Part shown: in pieces, positions 12,001 to 21,000 of the stretch
Layout: each line of letters starts with the position of its first letter
How positions within the stretch are numbered: position 1 is the first letter of the stretch
From: Hyaloscypha bicolor E
Lineage: Eukaryota; Ascomycota; Leotiomycetes; Helotiales; Hyaloscyphaceae
Direction: 5' to 3'
Assembly: GCF_002865645.1 (NCBI RefSeq)
Contig: NW_020194619.1
Span: forward strand, 434,001-498,000
Length of the DNA stretch: 64,000 bases
The notes under the pieces: generated by a model
The model's input: only the letters and a program-made list of their open reading frames with translations
Told to the model about the DNA's origin: nothing
The model's database searches: none
Program-made: the position numbers and the translations under genes

Positions 12001-12624
12001 ATCTTCGAACTCTAGTTTGGCAAAAGCCGAGACGCGGTGCTGCGGGAGCTCGTGTATATTTGGTGAAGGGTCCAAGTAGGGCTGCTGTGCAATCATAAGA
12101 GCACCCATATCAGATTGCATCGCTGGAAGTCCATCCATCATCGGGGGAAATGAGGCAGTGTAGGGATCAAAGAACTGGTAGTGATGTGTATTGCTTGTGA
12201 GACCCGCCAGAATGTCTAAAGCACCTCCAGCAAACGGTTCTACCAGTCCAGCGTTTGGCAGACCTCCCATCATGTCCTGAGGGTAGTGATTTGCAAACTG
12301 AGGGGCCATGTCCTGTCCTGCGCCATTTGAACCAGCCATCCCATCTTCTGGCACACTAGGTATCTCCGGCATTTGTTCATTCGACAAGTGTTGCTTGATT
12401 GCAACATCTTCTTCGACATCGTTCTGCGCAACGTTTTCTGTAGGTTGCTGGGGTTCCAGCTCGCTGATCGCGATCTCGGCCTGGGGCTCAGTGGCGGTGA
12501 GGTTGTCCTCGATTGAAGCTGTTGCCAATACGGGCGCGAAAACATCGCTCTTGCCTTCCTGCGGTGAAGTCATCGCTGTCGCTTGGTATAGTGACAGCTC
12601 CTCCACCGGCGTGTCGGTTCCCAT
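9019..12624 (-). CDS. FHL1: Fhl1-like FHA/forkhead transcription regulator
   Basis: Nuclear regulator related to Fhl1, which in yeast controls ribosomal protein genes with Ifh1. It is a single exon of 1,201 residues from the ATG at 12622-12624. The open frame extends upstream to 12783, but that extension begins with TTG, so the first ATG is preferred. The FHA domain is split: one part at about 198-223 (FAKLEFEDGDFYIS, ILGRD) and the rest at about 374-437 (SRRHVKIKFN, FLGRNGGFVDG, LQIGGV). A basic, Ser-rich insert of about 150 residues separates them. Then come an acidic run (about 490-545), two AT-hook-like motifs (RGPGRPPK at about 562, VGRPRKHP at about 616) and the forkhead domain at about 690-775 (YVTLIHEAL, WQSSVRHNLSQH, KGWMWAIVEG). 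The remaining 420 residues are rich in Pro and Gln. Ortholog status is inferred from this domain order. Confidence 0.9.
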   Translation of the reverse strand: MGTDTPVEELSLYQATAMTSPQEGKSDVFAPVLATASIEDNLTATEPQAEIAISELEPQQPTENVAQNDVEEDVAIKQHLSNEQMPEIPSVPEDGMAGSNGAGQDMAPQFANHYPQDMMGGLPNAGLVEPFAGGALDILAGLTSNTHHYQFFDPYTASFPPMMDGLPAMQSDMGALMIAQQPYLDPSPNIHELPQHRVSAFAKLEFEDGDFYISTYSIILGRDLAAHRAAVRREEEEKRIQEEGATPKTPSRRYHESRQAKSIVSESGGILRDGNDSDGEERAQRRRLKKASKASKASKRSKSTGSSSHHQSRRNSGAPPANEHVYQPQPQVRRSAPGIGDAAPLDPESFRPSPYECPVIGIHPPADAPASLYKNISRRHVKIKFNQKKHVWEAHFLGRNGGFVDGDFRPCQAVIPLHSGNELQIGGVTARFVLPDVALGETGGDDMAQREDGEDEPYQRGGKQMSYEFEDAHGNGNLRDTSDEESEAVGGRGEEGEDGEDEEGEEEGSDGQEDGDEEGDDEDGEEEEVEHIGRSPQGFGNEEDVETKADQHQLSLKPERKRGPGRPPKNGFMSKREQREAKKAAELAAQSQPQQKPAKKTVPPASGAPAPVKNKVGRPRKHPRPEEPPEPREKRKYTKRKPKEPKDGEAKPEGSEDQAKEKKDKKPPKPPRSPSPVYREEDLTPEQLAKPNANYVTLIHEALSNSATGQMSLPQIYRAIQRKYPYFVLKCGTNGWQSSVRHNLSQHHAFTKVERDGKGWMWAIVEGVSIEKEKKRRPSPPPPLHPGQMQQIYPHQMQGYPYGTGMMGPPAPGYHPMQPHLIQHGQPPAQMGPQMHMNGPVPPQGVHPPLNGIPHPGFPPAIPAQLNAPNNPQLYSSPYAPKPPPPSEPQPNDQRGPVEEEPHAPPQPSTVKPEPIQQSLPIPQPQLPQLPQQAEQAQQPQAQAQQQPTPQATQSLQPLPPVQAPQEQRAQQPPVPSPPEPPKYNDVVMRAVDTFKSMLLTQMKETNANAEELVNSAVNRVLGFATESTVPGDPHEGVLMSTLQKILSSIAGSDFPSTADQPNDHRSLAPQSHANQKAIQESSSQPSVKATGEKPTVMRPSFTGQSQSRPNGSSVPRPPMTTHGMAHTNSGGPVNAPSRLSGSSASPAPAAAQGSPNGASTPKQSPKEPAQLAGQKRPLDDADDMREFKKLSTAGPPQLKT

Positions 12625-13356
12625 CGAGAAATTGATCGTGATGTTGGCTGGGTTCTGCTTGGAGATTGCGACAGCTTTTCGTGCAGCGGCGATAGATAGT
12701 GTCACGTGATGATCGTCAAGAAGCCTGCTCAGGTAGCGTATTTGAGTCAAAAGTAGTCGAAGGCTTGCCTTAAATGACTTCAAAAGGAATGATAACTACG
12801 AAGTACGCATACTACCTTTAGGCTATCCAACCGCTGCTCATAGGTTCTCGAATGCTGGACCCGAACTGCTTTTGGGCCGAGAACTGTCCATGATTCCATC
12901 ACATTTTGAGCGGACTTAAAACAAGTTAGGGCCAGTTGGGCAATGAAGCCAAGACCTGCTCAAAGGGGATAGATTACCCGCTCCTTTAAATGAGCTTGAT
13001 GGCGATTGTCGTCCCCGCAGTTTCAAGTTCTTCCATTCGAATTTGCATAGATATTTTGAGCCGATGGCTTCAAAGAAAGCAGGAAAACGCTCAGCTGGCT
13101 CTTCAGTAGGCAAGTACTTATCTTTTGCTCACAGGAAACTGAAAGATTTTCCAAGTCCGCGTTATCTCTGAATGTATGGGACCGAACGCCGCATTTGGCG
13201 TTTTCTCAAGCTTTACGTCACTCCCACGATTCAGAGTGCTAGTGTAGTGAACTACCGCTGAAATACTCTGTCTCCCCATGGTTTCTTTTTCTTGGAACCA
13301 AACGCTGAAGACGCTCATCAAAATTACCCCGTTTTTGGTGCTATTTTGGTCCCAAC
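12625..13356. other. Upstream region of the FHL1-like gene and of the small membrane-protein gene
   Basis: 732 bp between divergent starts (12624 minus, 13357 plus). Short minus-strand frames (12916-13113, 13118-13321) show no domain. It probably holds both promoters. No clear TATA box. Confidence 0.4.
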
Positions 13357-13852
13357 ATGTCCGGCCTACCTATTCCTTGGATCTGCTTCCAGTGCGGGTA
13401 AGTTATGATCTCTTGCACTATCATATCCTACATCACATGTCCTTCGAGCTGTTCACTCCCAAGAATTTACTGTCTTTGGAGTAAGCAGCTCCCAAGATAT
13501 TGCTTCGACTGCTGGTACTACCATTTGTTACGATACTGAGCCAAATTCTGCGTGTCAGAACGGACAACCCTTGTCATTGCAAAGTCGTAGGCCCTACCAT
13601 TGCCTTCGGAGTTACGATTGTTTTGGCGGTATGTCATTCCTACCAATCTCTTGGAAGAATGTTTATGCTAATTTGAGTAGGTGATTTGCTGGCCTGCTTC
13701 ACTCTTTTGCGGCTGCTGCGCCACAGAACGAGGAAAGAAGTAAGTCCTTTCATGCCTAGTAAGTTATAGATCTAGCTGCTAATACATACCCAAGAGCGCT
13801 TGGAGCTCCCGTGGAAATGAGCGCAAAAGTTAAAGATGCAATACCAATATGA
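13357..13852 (+). CDS. 75-residue membrane protein with Cys-rich N-terminus (four exons)
   Basis: Four short exons, 13357-13397, 13559-13628, 13681-13739 and 13795-13852, join in frame (donors GTAAGT, GTATGT, GTAAGT; acceptors CAG, TAG, AAG) to give 75 residues. None of the exons stands out as an open frame alone. The product begins MSGLPIPWICFQCG, then TDNPCHCK. Next comes a hydrophobic helix (VGPTIAFGVTIVLAVICWP), a Cys cluster (LFCGCC) and a polar tail (ATERGKK, then ALGAPVEMSAKVKDAIPI). The pattern of CxxC and CxC before one membrane span and a CxCC after it suggests a small zinc-binding or lipidated membrane protein, loosely like LITAF/BRI3-type proteins. I do not recognise a named family. 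The consistency of frame across three introns is the main support. Confidence 0.6.
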
Positions 13853-14924
13853 AGACACAGTCATTAGGAGTTTGGTGTAGAAGCTTGTTTGGCAATACGG
13901 AATGGGATGCTGGGGGTGGTTGAGTAGAAAACCCAAGGATCCAATCTGCACAATCTTCTTGTAGAAGAAGGAGACGCGACCTTTGATGCAGGCAGGTGAT
14001 TTCCCGAGAGTATTGGTTTGTCTAGTCATGATTGTTGGACGCGTTTGATGATGGGTTTTGTCTGAGGTGTTGCGGTACATCACAAATAATTCCATGATCT
14101 TTTGCTTATTTGTCATGCATCGACTCTGTTTGTGGGAGTTTCTTTCAAAACTTATGTGACAAGTTTTACTTCTCTGAATTATGATTGTCTTATTGAACGC
14201 ATTAAGTCATGATGTGTTTTGCGAGAGGGCCTTTAGGAAATGTCAAATGGTGTCCTTGAACCTCTGTTAAATAAAGTAATAATTGTAACTAGACACCATC
14301 AAACGTAATTTCATAGAATGCGGAATTTAACTCAAATTTTATCAACAAGATGTCCTTCCTGAAGTACTGGTGTTCAAGATCAATACAAAGTGACTGCACT
14401 GGATCTGCTATTCACCCGGTTCTTTGGATCCTCTTTCGCACCTTTATGCTATGAATAACATGCCTCACGAACAAGATGGAACATGAAAGAATTCCCCTAT
14501 CCCGCCTAAAGTTGTTGGAGGTCAAAGGTAATGGAGACCGACTTAAAGTTTTTCCATCATCGGCATCGCATCCGACTGGTCAGCAGCCGAGATTTTCGCT
14601 TCGAGCTTTGAGCCCCTGAAACCGACTTCGAAAACAACAAACATTTTGGTCAAGATGTCCATCCCCGCTCGACGATTGAAGACTACTCCATGTCTATTTA
14701 CCTTTTTTTCTGGTAGTAAAGCTATGTGTCAGGTCCGGTTCACCTTCTGGGCACCTCGAGGGTAATGAAAGAACCCAAATAACCTCGAAATTACAAGTAA
14801 CCCTTCCGAAGGCGAAAAACTGAAATCATCTTGTAACTAGACTTGTAAGAGACCACCTGCAAGTAGACTTCAAAGATCTAATCCTTCTTTTCAGCCAAGG
14901 TAGAAAGCTACTTGGGATAAATTA
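13853..14924. other. AT-rich gap without a gene
   Basis: About 1.07 kb with no convincing frame on either strand (the minus-strand frame 13772-14116 overlaps the small gene). It leads into the tandem repeat array. Confidence 0.45.
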
Positions 14925-15700
14925 TTCCGACTAGGAGCTTTGTGGGGGCGCACACAAGTCCGAAGTCGCGTAAGATCAAAACACCCTCCACAGAATACAA
15001 AGTCGCCACCTCCCTCGAACAGTCACCGTCGGGCATACCAGGGCGCTTACCACCAGTTTGCATTATAATTGCTGTGCTTCATCATAAAGTGTTCCGCCAG
15101 GAGCTTTGAGGGAGCGCACACAAGTCCGAATTCGCGTAGGATCAAAAATATCCTCCTCAAACTACCTTACGGACCCGCCACCTCCTTCAAAAGTAGCGGT
15201 CGGGCACACAATAACGACAAGAATCACTAGATTTGGCTCTGCTGTGCTACCCACCTGGTAAGAACACCACTGACTCTTCTGATTGGCATTTTGCTTACAA
15301 TTCCACTCAGTCGCATTGCAAGTGTTGAAGTTGTCACTGACCACAATAGCACGCGGGAGGTGAGCACGCCACACGTTGACAATCATCCGGCATTGGCATC
15401 ACTGTGCTTTCTCATCTGGCAAGAGCTCTACTGTACTATTCTGATTGGTACTTTGCTTACAAAGTACGCAGTCGGCTGCATTCGCAAGCTTTCAAGTTTC
15501 CGAAGCAGGGACCATTACTAGCACGCAGGAAGACACGACGACTAAATTCAACTGTCGCTTGCATTCCTCTAGTTTCCACCTGGTAGGAACTCCATTGACT
15601 GTTCTGATCGGTACTTTGCTCACGATTCCCTTCAGTCGCATTTGGATGTGTTGAAGTTGCATCAAAGGCTAATAGCAAGCAGGAAAATACAGCATTGCCA
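14925..15700. repeat. Degenerate tandem repeats of nucleosome-like period (about 162-167 bp)
   Basis: Two adjacent repeat modules can be read by eye. Module A has two copies, starting at 14925 (TTCCGACTAGGAGCTTTG) and 15092 (TTCCGCCAGGAGCTTTG), 167 bp apart; both continue with GCGCACACAAGTCCGAA. Module B has three copies, with the landmark CTGATTGG(C/T)A at 15279, CTGATTGGTA at 15441 and CTGATCGGTA at 15604, spaced 162 and 163 bp; each continues TTTGCT(T/C)AC and later (T/C)AGTCG(C/G). Copies differ at roughly a quarter of positions, so the array is old. The last copy ends right before the ATG at 15716, so it also forms the promoter and 5' leader of the next gene. Confidence 0.75.
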
Positions 15701-15715
15701 AAAATAACATTTCCC

Positions 15716-17512
15716 ATGGACCTCCATGAATCTGACGACGGTTCTATCTCAATGGACACAAGCTCAGACTTGGCTTATACAGAGGAAGATGCTGTAGTGA
15801 ATGAATTCGATTCACTCGGTTTCAAACGGACAAAAGAAATGGAAGAGGAATATATCCGAATCCAAATCCGGACTCGAGAAAAGCTGTCTCCGGACGATTA
15901 CCAAAAACTCGCCTACCTTTCACGTGTACTCGGCTCCGAAAAGGTGACTCGCCTCGACCAAACTGATGGACCGAGAGCAAGTCGCGCACAGCACCAGATG
16001 GACGAAGAGCAACGCGAAAACATGGAGAACTACACCAGCCGTGGCTACGATAACTTGAGTGGAAACTTGACGGAGGAGCAGGAGGCAGAAGATGCACAGC
16101 TGTGCATGGATACAGCTCTGTTGATCTTTGGGCCCGCCGTGTTGGGTAGACAGGATGAGTACGAGTACAGGTCCGGCTCCCACTTGGATACAACGAACCA
16201 TTCTGAGGAGGAGGAAGAAGGAGAGGAAGGAGAAGAAGAAGAGGAAGAAGAGGAAGAAGAAGAGATAGAAGAGGAAGAGGAAGAAGTAGACGAGAGTGTC
16301 AAGTTCGATCTCACGCACCAAGAGGGCTATGAGCTCATTGACAACTTCTTTGATGATAGTCTTCCGCAACCAGCTGTTGGTGGTGCCGAGAACCCCAATG
16401 GAAATCCTGCAGACGGAAACCTAACATCCATTCCTTTGGGGATAAGCGTTACTAGTTCTGAATACGACATGACAGCAGAGTTAGAGAACCCCGAGGATAA
16501 TAAGGTCTTGTCAAGCCAGCCAACGACTGCGGAGAGGGGTACCTTGACTCGTAGCAAGACTGCGAAGAAGGTGTTTGCAGCAGTTGAGCAACGTGCATCT
16601 CGAAACCTCCGCAGCCCCTCGAAGACAACCCCTCGTCCGCCAAAGTCTGCAGATTGGAGCTGGGGAGATTCTCAACCGAAACTCGCACCAGCCCCCTCTC
16701 CTCGCAATAATTTCGACGACGGATCCATTCACTCTGCTGAAGTTAAAGAGCCGACAACCTCAGGAAAACTGACACGTCCGTCATCTCATAAAGCTCACCA
16801 GCGGAACAAATCCAACCCCAGAAATTCCCTCACTTCCGCCAATCCTGTCCATTCATCTCGTCTCTCGTCTGCTCGAGCCGGATCCCCTTCGTACAGCCAA
16901 CCCGAAGCTCGCGACCAAGCAGTTCGGCAAGTAGGCAGCTTGTTCGGACTACCATCGACGCGCAACACCTTCCAAGCACCCACTACGCCTAAGAAACAAA
17001 TTATGCAGTCGTCCCAAGGCAATTACTCTGGCGATAGCGCGAACAACTCCGGCAAGTCAACGTCATTGTCTGAGCATACTCAAGATTCATCCGCCACCCC
17101 TATCCGAAAGAGTCTCCTCCCACCTGCACCGGTAAGCCTCCCTCGACGTCCTCCGGGACCGCTCCCATCGTTCTCCGCCGCCTCTCCCGTTCCCAAGCCA
17201 AACTTCGAACCAAAGTCTCCTGCTACACCAGGTGGCAACCTACGCGAGTTTGCGGTCATTAAATTCCCCACCTGGGTTGGTCGTGAAGAGGGTGTTAAGC
17301 TGTGGGATGGCATCGAGAATTCTCAGCTGGAGAAGTTCAGAGACTGGCGTGCGGCCCATCCTCGGTATAAGGAAATGCACGTCGTTCCCGACTTCGCCCC
17401 CGAGTCCACGACTCTTGAGTTGTGTGGTCCAGTCGGTTCGAACGTCCGTGGTGCACTGCACGAGCTCTTCAACAAGAAATACGATGCGAAGGCTAGGTTG
17501 GACGAACTTTGA
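15716..17512 (+). CDS. Acidic, largely disordered protein of unknown function
   Basis: Single exon, 598 residues from ATG 15716 (context CCCATGG). The open frame starts slightly earlier at a TTG, which is rejected as start. Visible parts: an N-terminal helical segment (about 20-75: EEDAVVNEFDSL, EKLSPDDYQKLAYL); a nearly pure Glu run at about 164-193; a long Ser/Pro/Arg-rich middle (about 270-500) with basic patches such as KTAKK; and a compact, better-folded-looking C-terminus of about 90 residues with FPTWVGREEGVKLWDG, KFRDWRAAHPRY and ALHELFNKKYDAKARL. No known domain is recognised. Overall charge and disorder suggest a nuclear or chromatin-associated protein, which is only a guess. Confidence 0.8.
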   Translation: MDLHESDDGSISMDTSSDLAYTEEDAVVNEFDSLGFKRTKEMEEEYIRIQIRTREKLSPDDYQKLAYLSRVLGSEKVTRLDQTDGPRASRAQHQMDEEQRENMENYTSRGYDNLSGNLTEEQEAEDAQLCMDTALLIFGPAVLGRQDEYEYRSGSHLDTTNHSEEEEEGEEGEEEEEEEEEEEIEEEEEEVDESVKFDLTHQEGYELIDNFFDDSLPQPAVGGAENPNGNPADGNLTSIPLGISVTSSEYDMTAELENPEDNKVLSSQPTTAERGTLTRSKTAKKVFAAVEQRASRNLRSPSKTTPRPPKSADWSWGDSQPKLAPAPSPRNNFDDGSIHSAEVKEPTTSGKLTRPSSHKAHQRNKSNPRNSLTSANPVHSSRLSSARAGSPSYSQPEARDQAVRQVGSLFGLPSTRNTFQAPTTPKKQIMQSSQGNYSGDSANNSGKSTSLSEHTQDSSATPIRKSLLPPAPVSLPRRPPGPLPSFSAASPVPKPNFEPKSPATPGGNLREFAVIKFPTWVGREEGVKLWDGIENSQLEKFRDWRAAHPRYKEMHVVPDFAPESTTLELCGPVGSNVRGALHELFNKKYDAKARLDEL

Positions 17513-18090
17513 AAGGGTTTATGTTCGCGACGCAGTTGGTGCAATGGTGTGGCATTCAGTTGCTGACCTAACCTGCCGTAACTGGTGGAGGCATTCTACT
17601 CGAGATTTGGGGACAATGGTGTGGCATTGAGTTGCTGACCTAACGTACCGTAACTTGAGGAATACACGTAAACTTCAAACAAAATAACTAGTCCAATTGC
17701 AATGTGAACAATCCAAACCTAAGATGAAAGCAGGTCATGAATGTACTATAATCCAAGTGCGAGTCAGTAATTTGAATGTTCCGAGTCGACATGTTACCTT
17801 GAACAGAAGAAGGATTGGAGGGAGACTCTCGAGATTCGAAGAGGGTAGGATTTCAATGTACGATAGATACATCGAGGGAAGATCTGGTAAGGTGTTCCAA
17901 GTCGACTTGGTTCATTTAAAATTAGCAAACGTTGACCCCTTGCAAAGACAGTGAGGCAGGAACGATGGCGAACTGTGTGGCAGTTGCCCCCCAAAAATGC
18001 TGACTCATTCATTATCATCGAGGTACTCTACATTACACAGTGACTCTCCCGGTACGCCAGGTCTATGCACTCTATTTCCTCCTTGCCTTT
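17513..18090. other. Intergenic region between convergent genes, with a short direct repeat
   Basis: The flanking genes converge. The stretch CAATGGTGTGGCATTCAG at 17542 recurs at 17614 (CAATGGTGTGGCATTGAG), and the match continues for about 42 bp (TTGCTGACCTAAC, CCGTAACT). The two copies are 72 bp apart. No gene is seen. Confidence 0.5.
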
Positions 18091-21000
18091 TTATTTATCC
18101 TTGAACTCCTGTGAAAATATCTTTTGCCAGACCTCCATCCACCTCTGCTGCTGCGCAGTAAGAGGCTTCCCTGGACTCTTGAAGGACCGGGTCAGGATGT
18201 CGCGCAACCTAGACCTCAATATCTTGATCACTAGCATTGTCTTCCAATCTGAAACTGCGAATCGTCCTCGATTTCCATCAACGATGAAAACTCCCGCGTA
18301 CATCTACTCAAAGATTAGTTGAAAGTCTGTGAGCGTTAGGGGTGGTAACTCGCATCGCAGCGAACTTCTCCACAGAGCAGTGGAATCGCAAACTCTTCAA
18401 CGGTCGTGGTCTCGTGGGCGTTGTAAAACCTAAAACCGATTAGCTGCTGCAGCCCAGAATTGAGCACGTTGTATTTACTGCTTGGCCTGCATGATGTGAT
18501 AATACGAAAGCCATTTTAGCTCAGGATGGCCTTTGTTGACTGACGAAGGATGCAAACTGATTGACTGATTGTTGGCACAATTTCTAAATCCTTTTCCGTC
18601 TCGGATGAGCAACTTGGGATAGAAGCTCCAAGCAATTACAGAAGCGGTGATGATATCGTTGTCGCTGTTAGAGTTTGCTCGTTGGGGAACATCGAAAAAT
18701 TGGCGGCGTCTGCTAGAGTATCTAGTTCTACAGGGGATTAGTAGTAAGAAAAGAGAATAATGAGAATGCCAGCTTACCTATTCAAAGCAGTTCGCTCGGC
18801 CTCGGTGAGAGGGAGAAATCCGGAGTCCACTAAGCAAACCACAAGCTGCCCCTTCAGGTCCTCGATGTTTGATAATGTTTGTTGACTGAGGAAGTTCTTC
18901 TTGCAGAATTGGTATTCTGAGCCACCAGTTAAGCACACCCGTTTCCAAGCCAAATAGGCGTTGTAGACAGTTAAGACATCCGAGTCCCCTGGGAATATTA
19001 GCAAATATCCATGAGTAAGGTATATACTGTAATTGAAGACAGTTACTGAGAAACCCTGACCTCTGCGAAACGCTAGCCGAACTGTGTCTGCCTGTGTTCT
19101 AGCTCCAAATGGTGCCGAGAACGGCGATTTGGAGGACAAAATAGCAGCAATTGTGATAGCAGCATCTAAGCACTTGAATATGCTCCCAAGAAGAATGAGT
19201 TTCCCTAGGAAGACATCTAACGGCAATCTTGCCAACTGGATACCTAAAGGCGTCAAGTCTTCACCTTGGGTAAGAGCCCGAACGTCAATTAGAGCATCAA
19301 CAGCGCGACGAATATTCTTGGCAGACGGCGGGTCTAGGGCCTGGCTCAACGTCTCTTCGATACCACCAAGCTTACAGATCTTAACACGAATAGCGAGATC
19401 TTGCAGTGACAGGCGAAGAAGTTCAGGAGTTTGCTGTTCAGCCATCTGCGGTCGAAAATATTAGTCCATATTTCGTTTGTCAAAGCGGAACAGTGTTTAA
19501 GGCTTACAAGCTCATCATGTCGATATTTTGTGAAAAGGTGGAAGCATAAGCCCTCTTGCACTCTTCCAGCTCTGCCCCGTCGTTGTTTGGCATTGGCTTT
19601 GCTTATAAATGTCTCCAGCAACCTCGATAGCTGTCTCCGTTCATCAAATCTAGAAGCGGTAAGCAGGAGCTATATAGGAGGCAGGCAGAGGCTTCACCTC
19701 ATTTCTCGATGTTTCCCTGTATCAATCACACAAGTGACATCAGGGATAGTAATACCAGTCTCGGCTATGTTGGTAGCAAGAACGATTTTCCTGGTCCCGG
19801 GAGGCGGAACAAGAAAAGCAGCCTCCTGATCCTCGCTCGCAATGGTCGAGTGAAGAGGATAAATATACCAGTTGGACGAGAATAAAGGATGTCCAACAAG
19901 CATGTCGTTGAGCTGACGAATTTCTCCAATACCTGGTAGAAAGACCAAGATGGCCTTGCTAAACATCGCCAAGCCATCATCGGTGGCAATCTTGGCTAAG
20001 AGTTGTGTTACTAGCTCGAACTCGATTCGATATTCGTCAATCTGAGCAATTGTATTTCGAGTTTTGGCACTGTAACCTCTCAAAGCTTTTGTGTTGTCGG
20101 CTTTGGTCAAATCATTCGGGGCTGTCTCGTTGGTATCCATATCATCATCTAGATCCGTAAACTTCTCTACATAGCCATTGTCGAGGGAGAAGCCAGTCAG
20201 TTCGACCGCATCTTCTAGGTATTTGACCTGGACAGGGTATGTCCGTCCGGGAACCGTCAGTACTGGGGCACCATCTAAATACCTGGAGAAGCGCTCAGAA
20301 TCGACTGTGGCTGACATCAGGATGACTTTGAGATCACGTCTTCTTGCCATAAGCTTCTTCAAAACTATCAACAGAAAGTCGCTGTCAATAGTTCGCTCGT
20401 GCACTTCGTCCAAAACGATGTGGGTAATATCCTTAAGGTCATTGGAACCTTCGAGCATTCGCATTACAATTCCAGTAGTTGCATAGACAAGCCGGGTCTC
20501 CTTTGAAGTCTTGGATTCCAGACGAATTGCATAGCCAACCAAGGACCGAGACGTGCCAAGGTCATTCTTGCGCTCCCCAAGCTCTTCGCTTACACGACGA
20601 GCAAGTGATATAGCTGATATCCGACGGGGCTCTGTGCAATATATCTTGCAAGTCTTTCCTCTCGAAAGCTGGTCTTCCAATATGAAGGAAGGAACCTGAG
20701 TGCTCTTACCACTATTAAGAATGGTAAGCAACAAACAATACAGGCTTCGTGGAATGGAAGTATGCGCTCACCAGCCAGTCTCTCCGCAAATTATAACCAC
20801 TTGCTCTCGATCAATAGCGCTGAGGACTTCGTTCTTGAAACCCCACATTGGAAGCTGCATACGAGATTGCTATTGCCTATTTAGTGGAGAGTAAAGCTGT
20901 CAAAAGTGGGAGACTTACAAGCATCATTTGATAGTTTGGCGTGTTGGATATGTCTTCCCATATCTTTTGGTAGGCTTCGTGGGTCAGGGAGGATTTGAGC

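Noticed and set aside
12625..12783. N-terminal extension of the Fhl1-like protein (53 residues)
   Set aside because: It begins with TTG rather than ATG, and no splice site to an upstream ATG was found.
15695..15715. Start of the acidic protein seven codons earlier
   Set aside because: The first codon is TTG. The ATG at 15716 has a good context.
15162..15759. Several small frames within the tandem repeats
   Set aside because: They arise from the repeat units themselves, and none continues across units.
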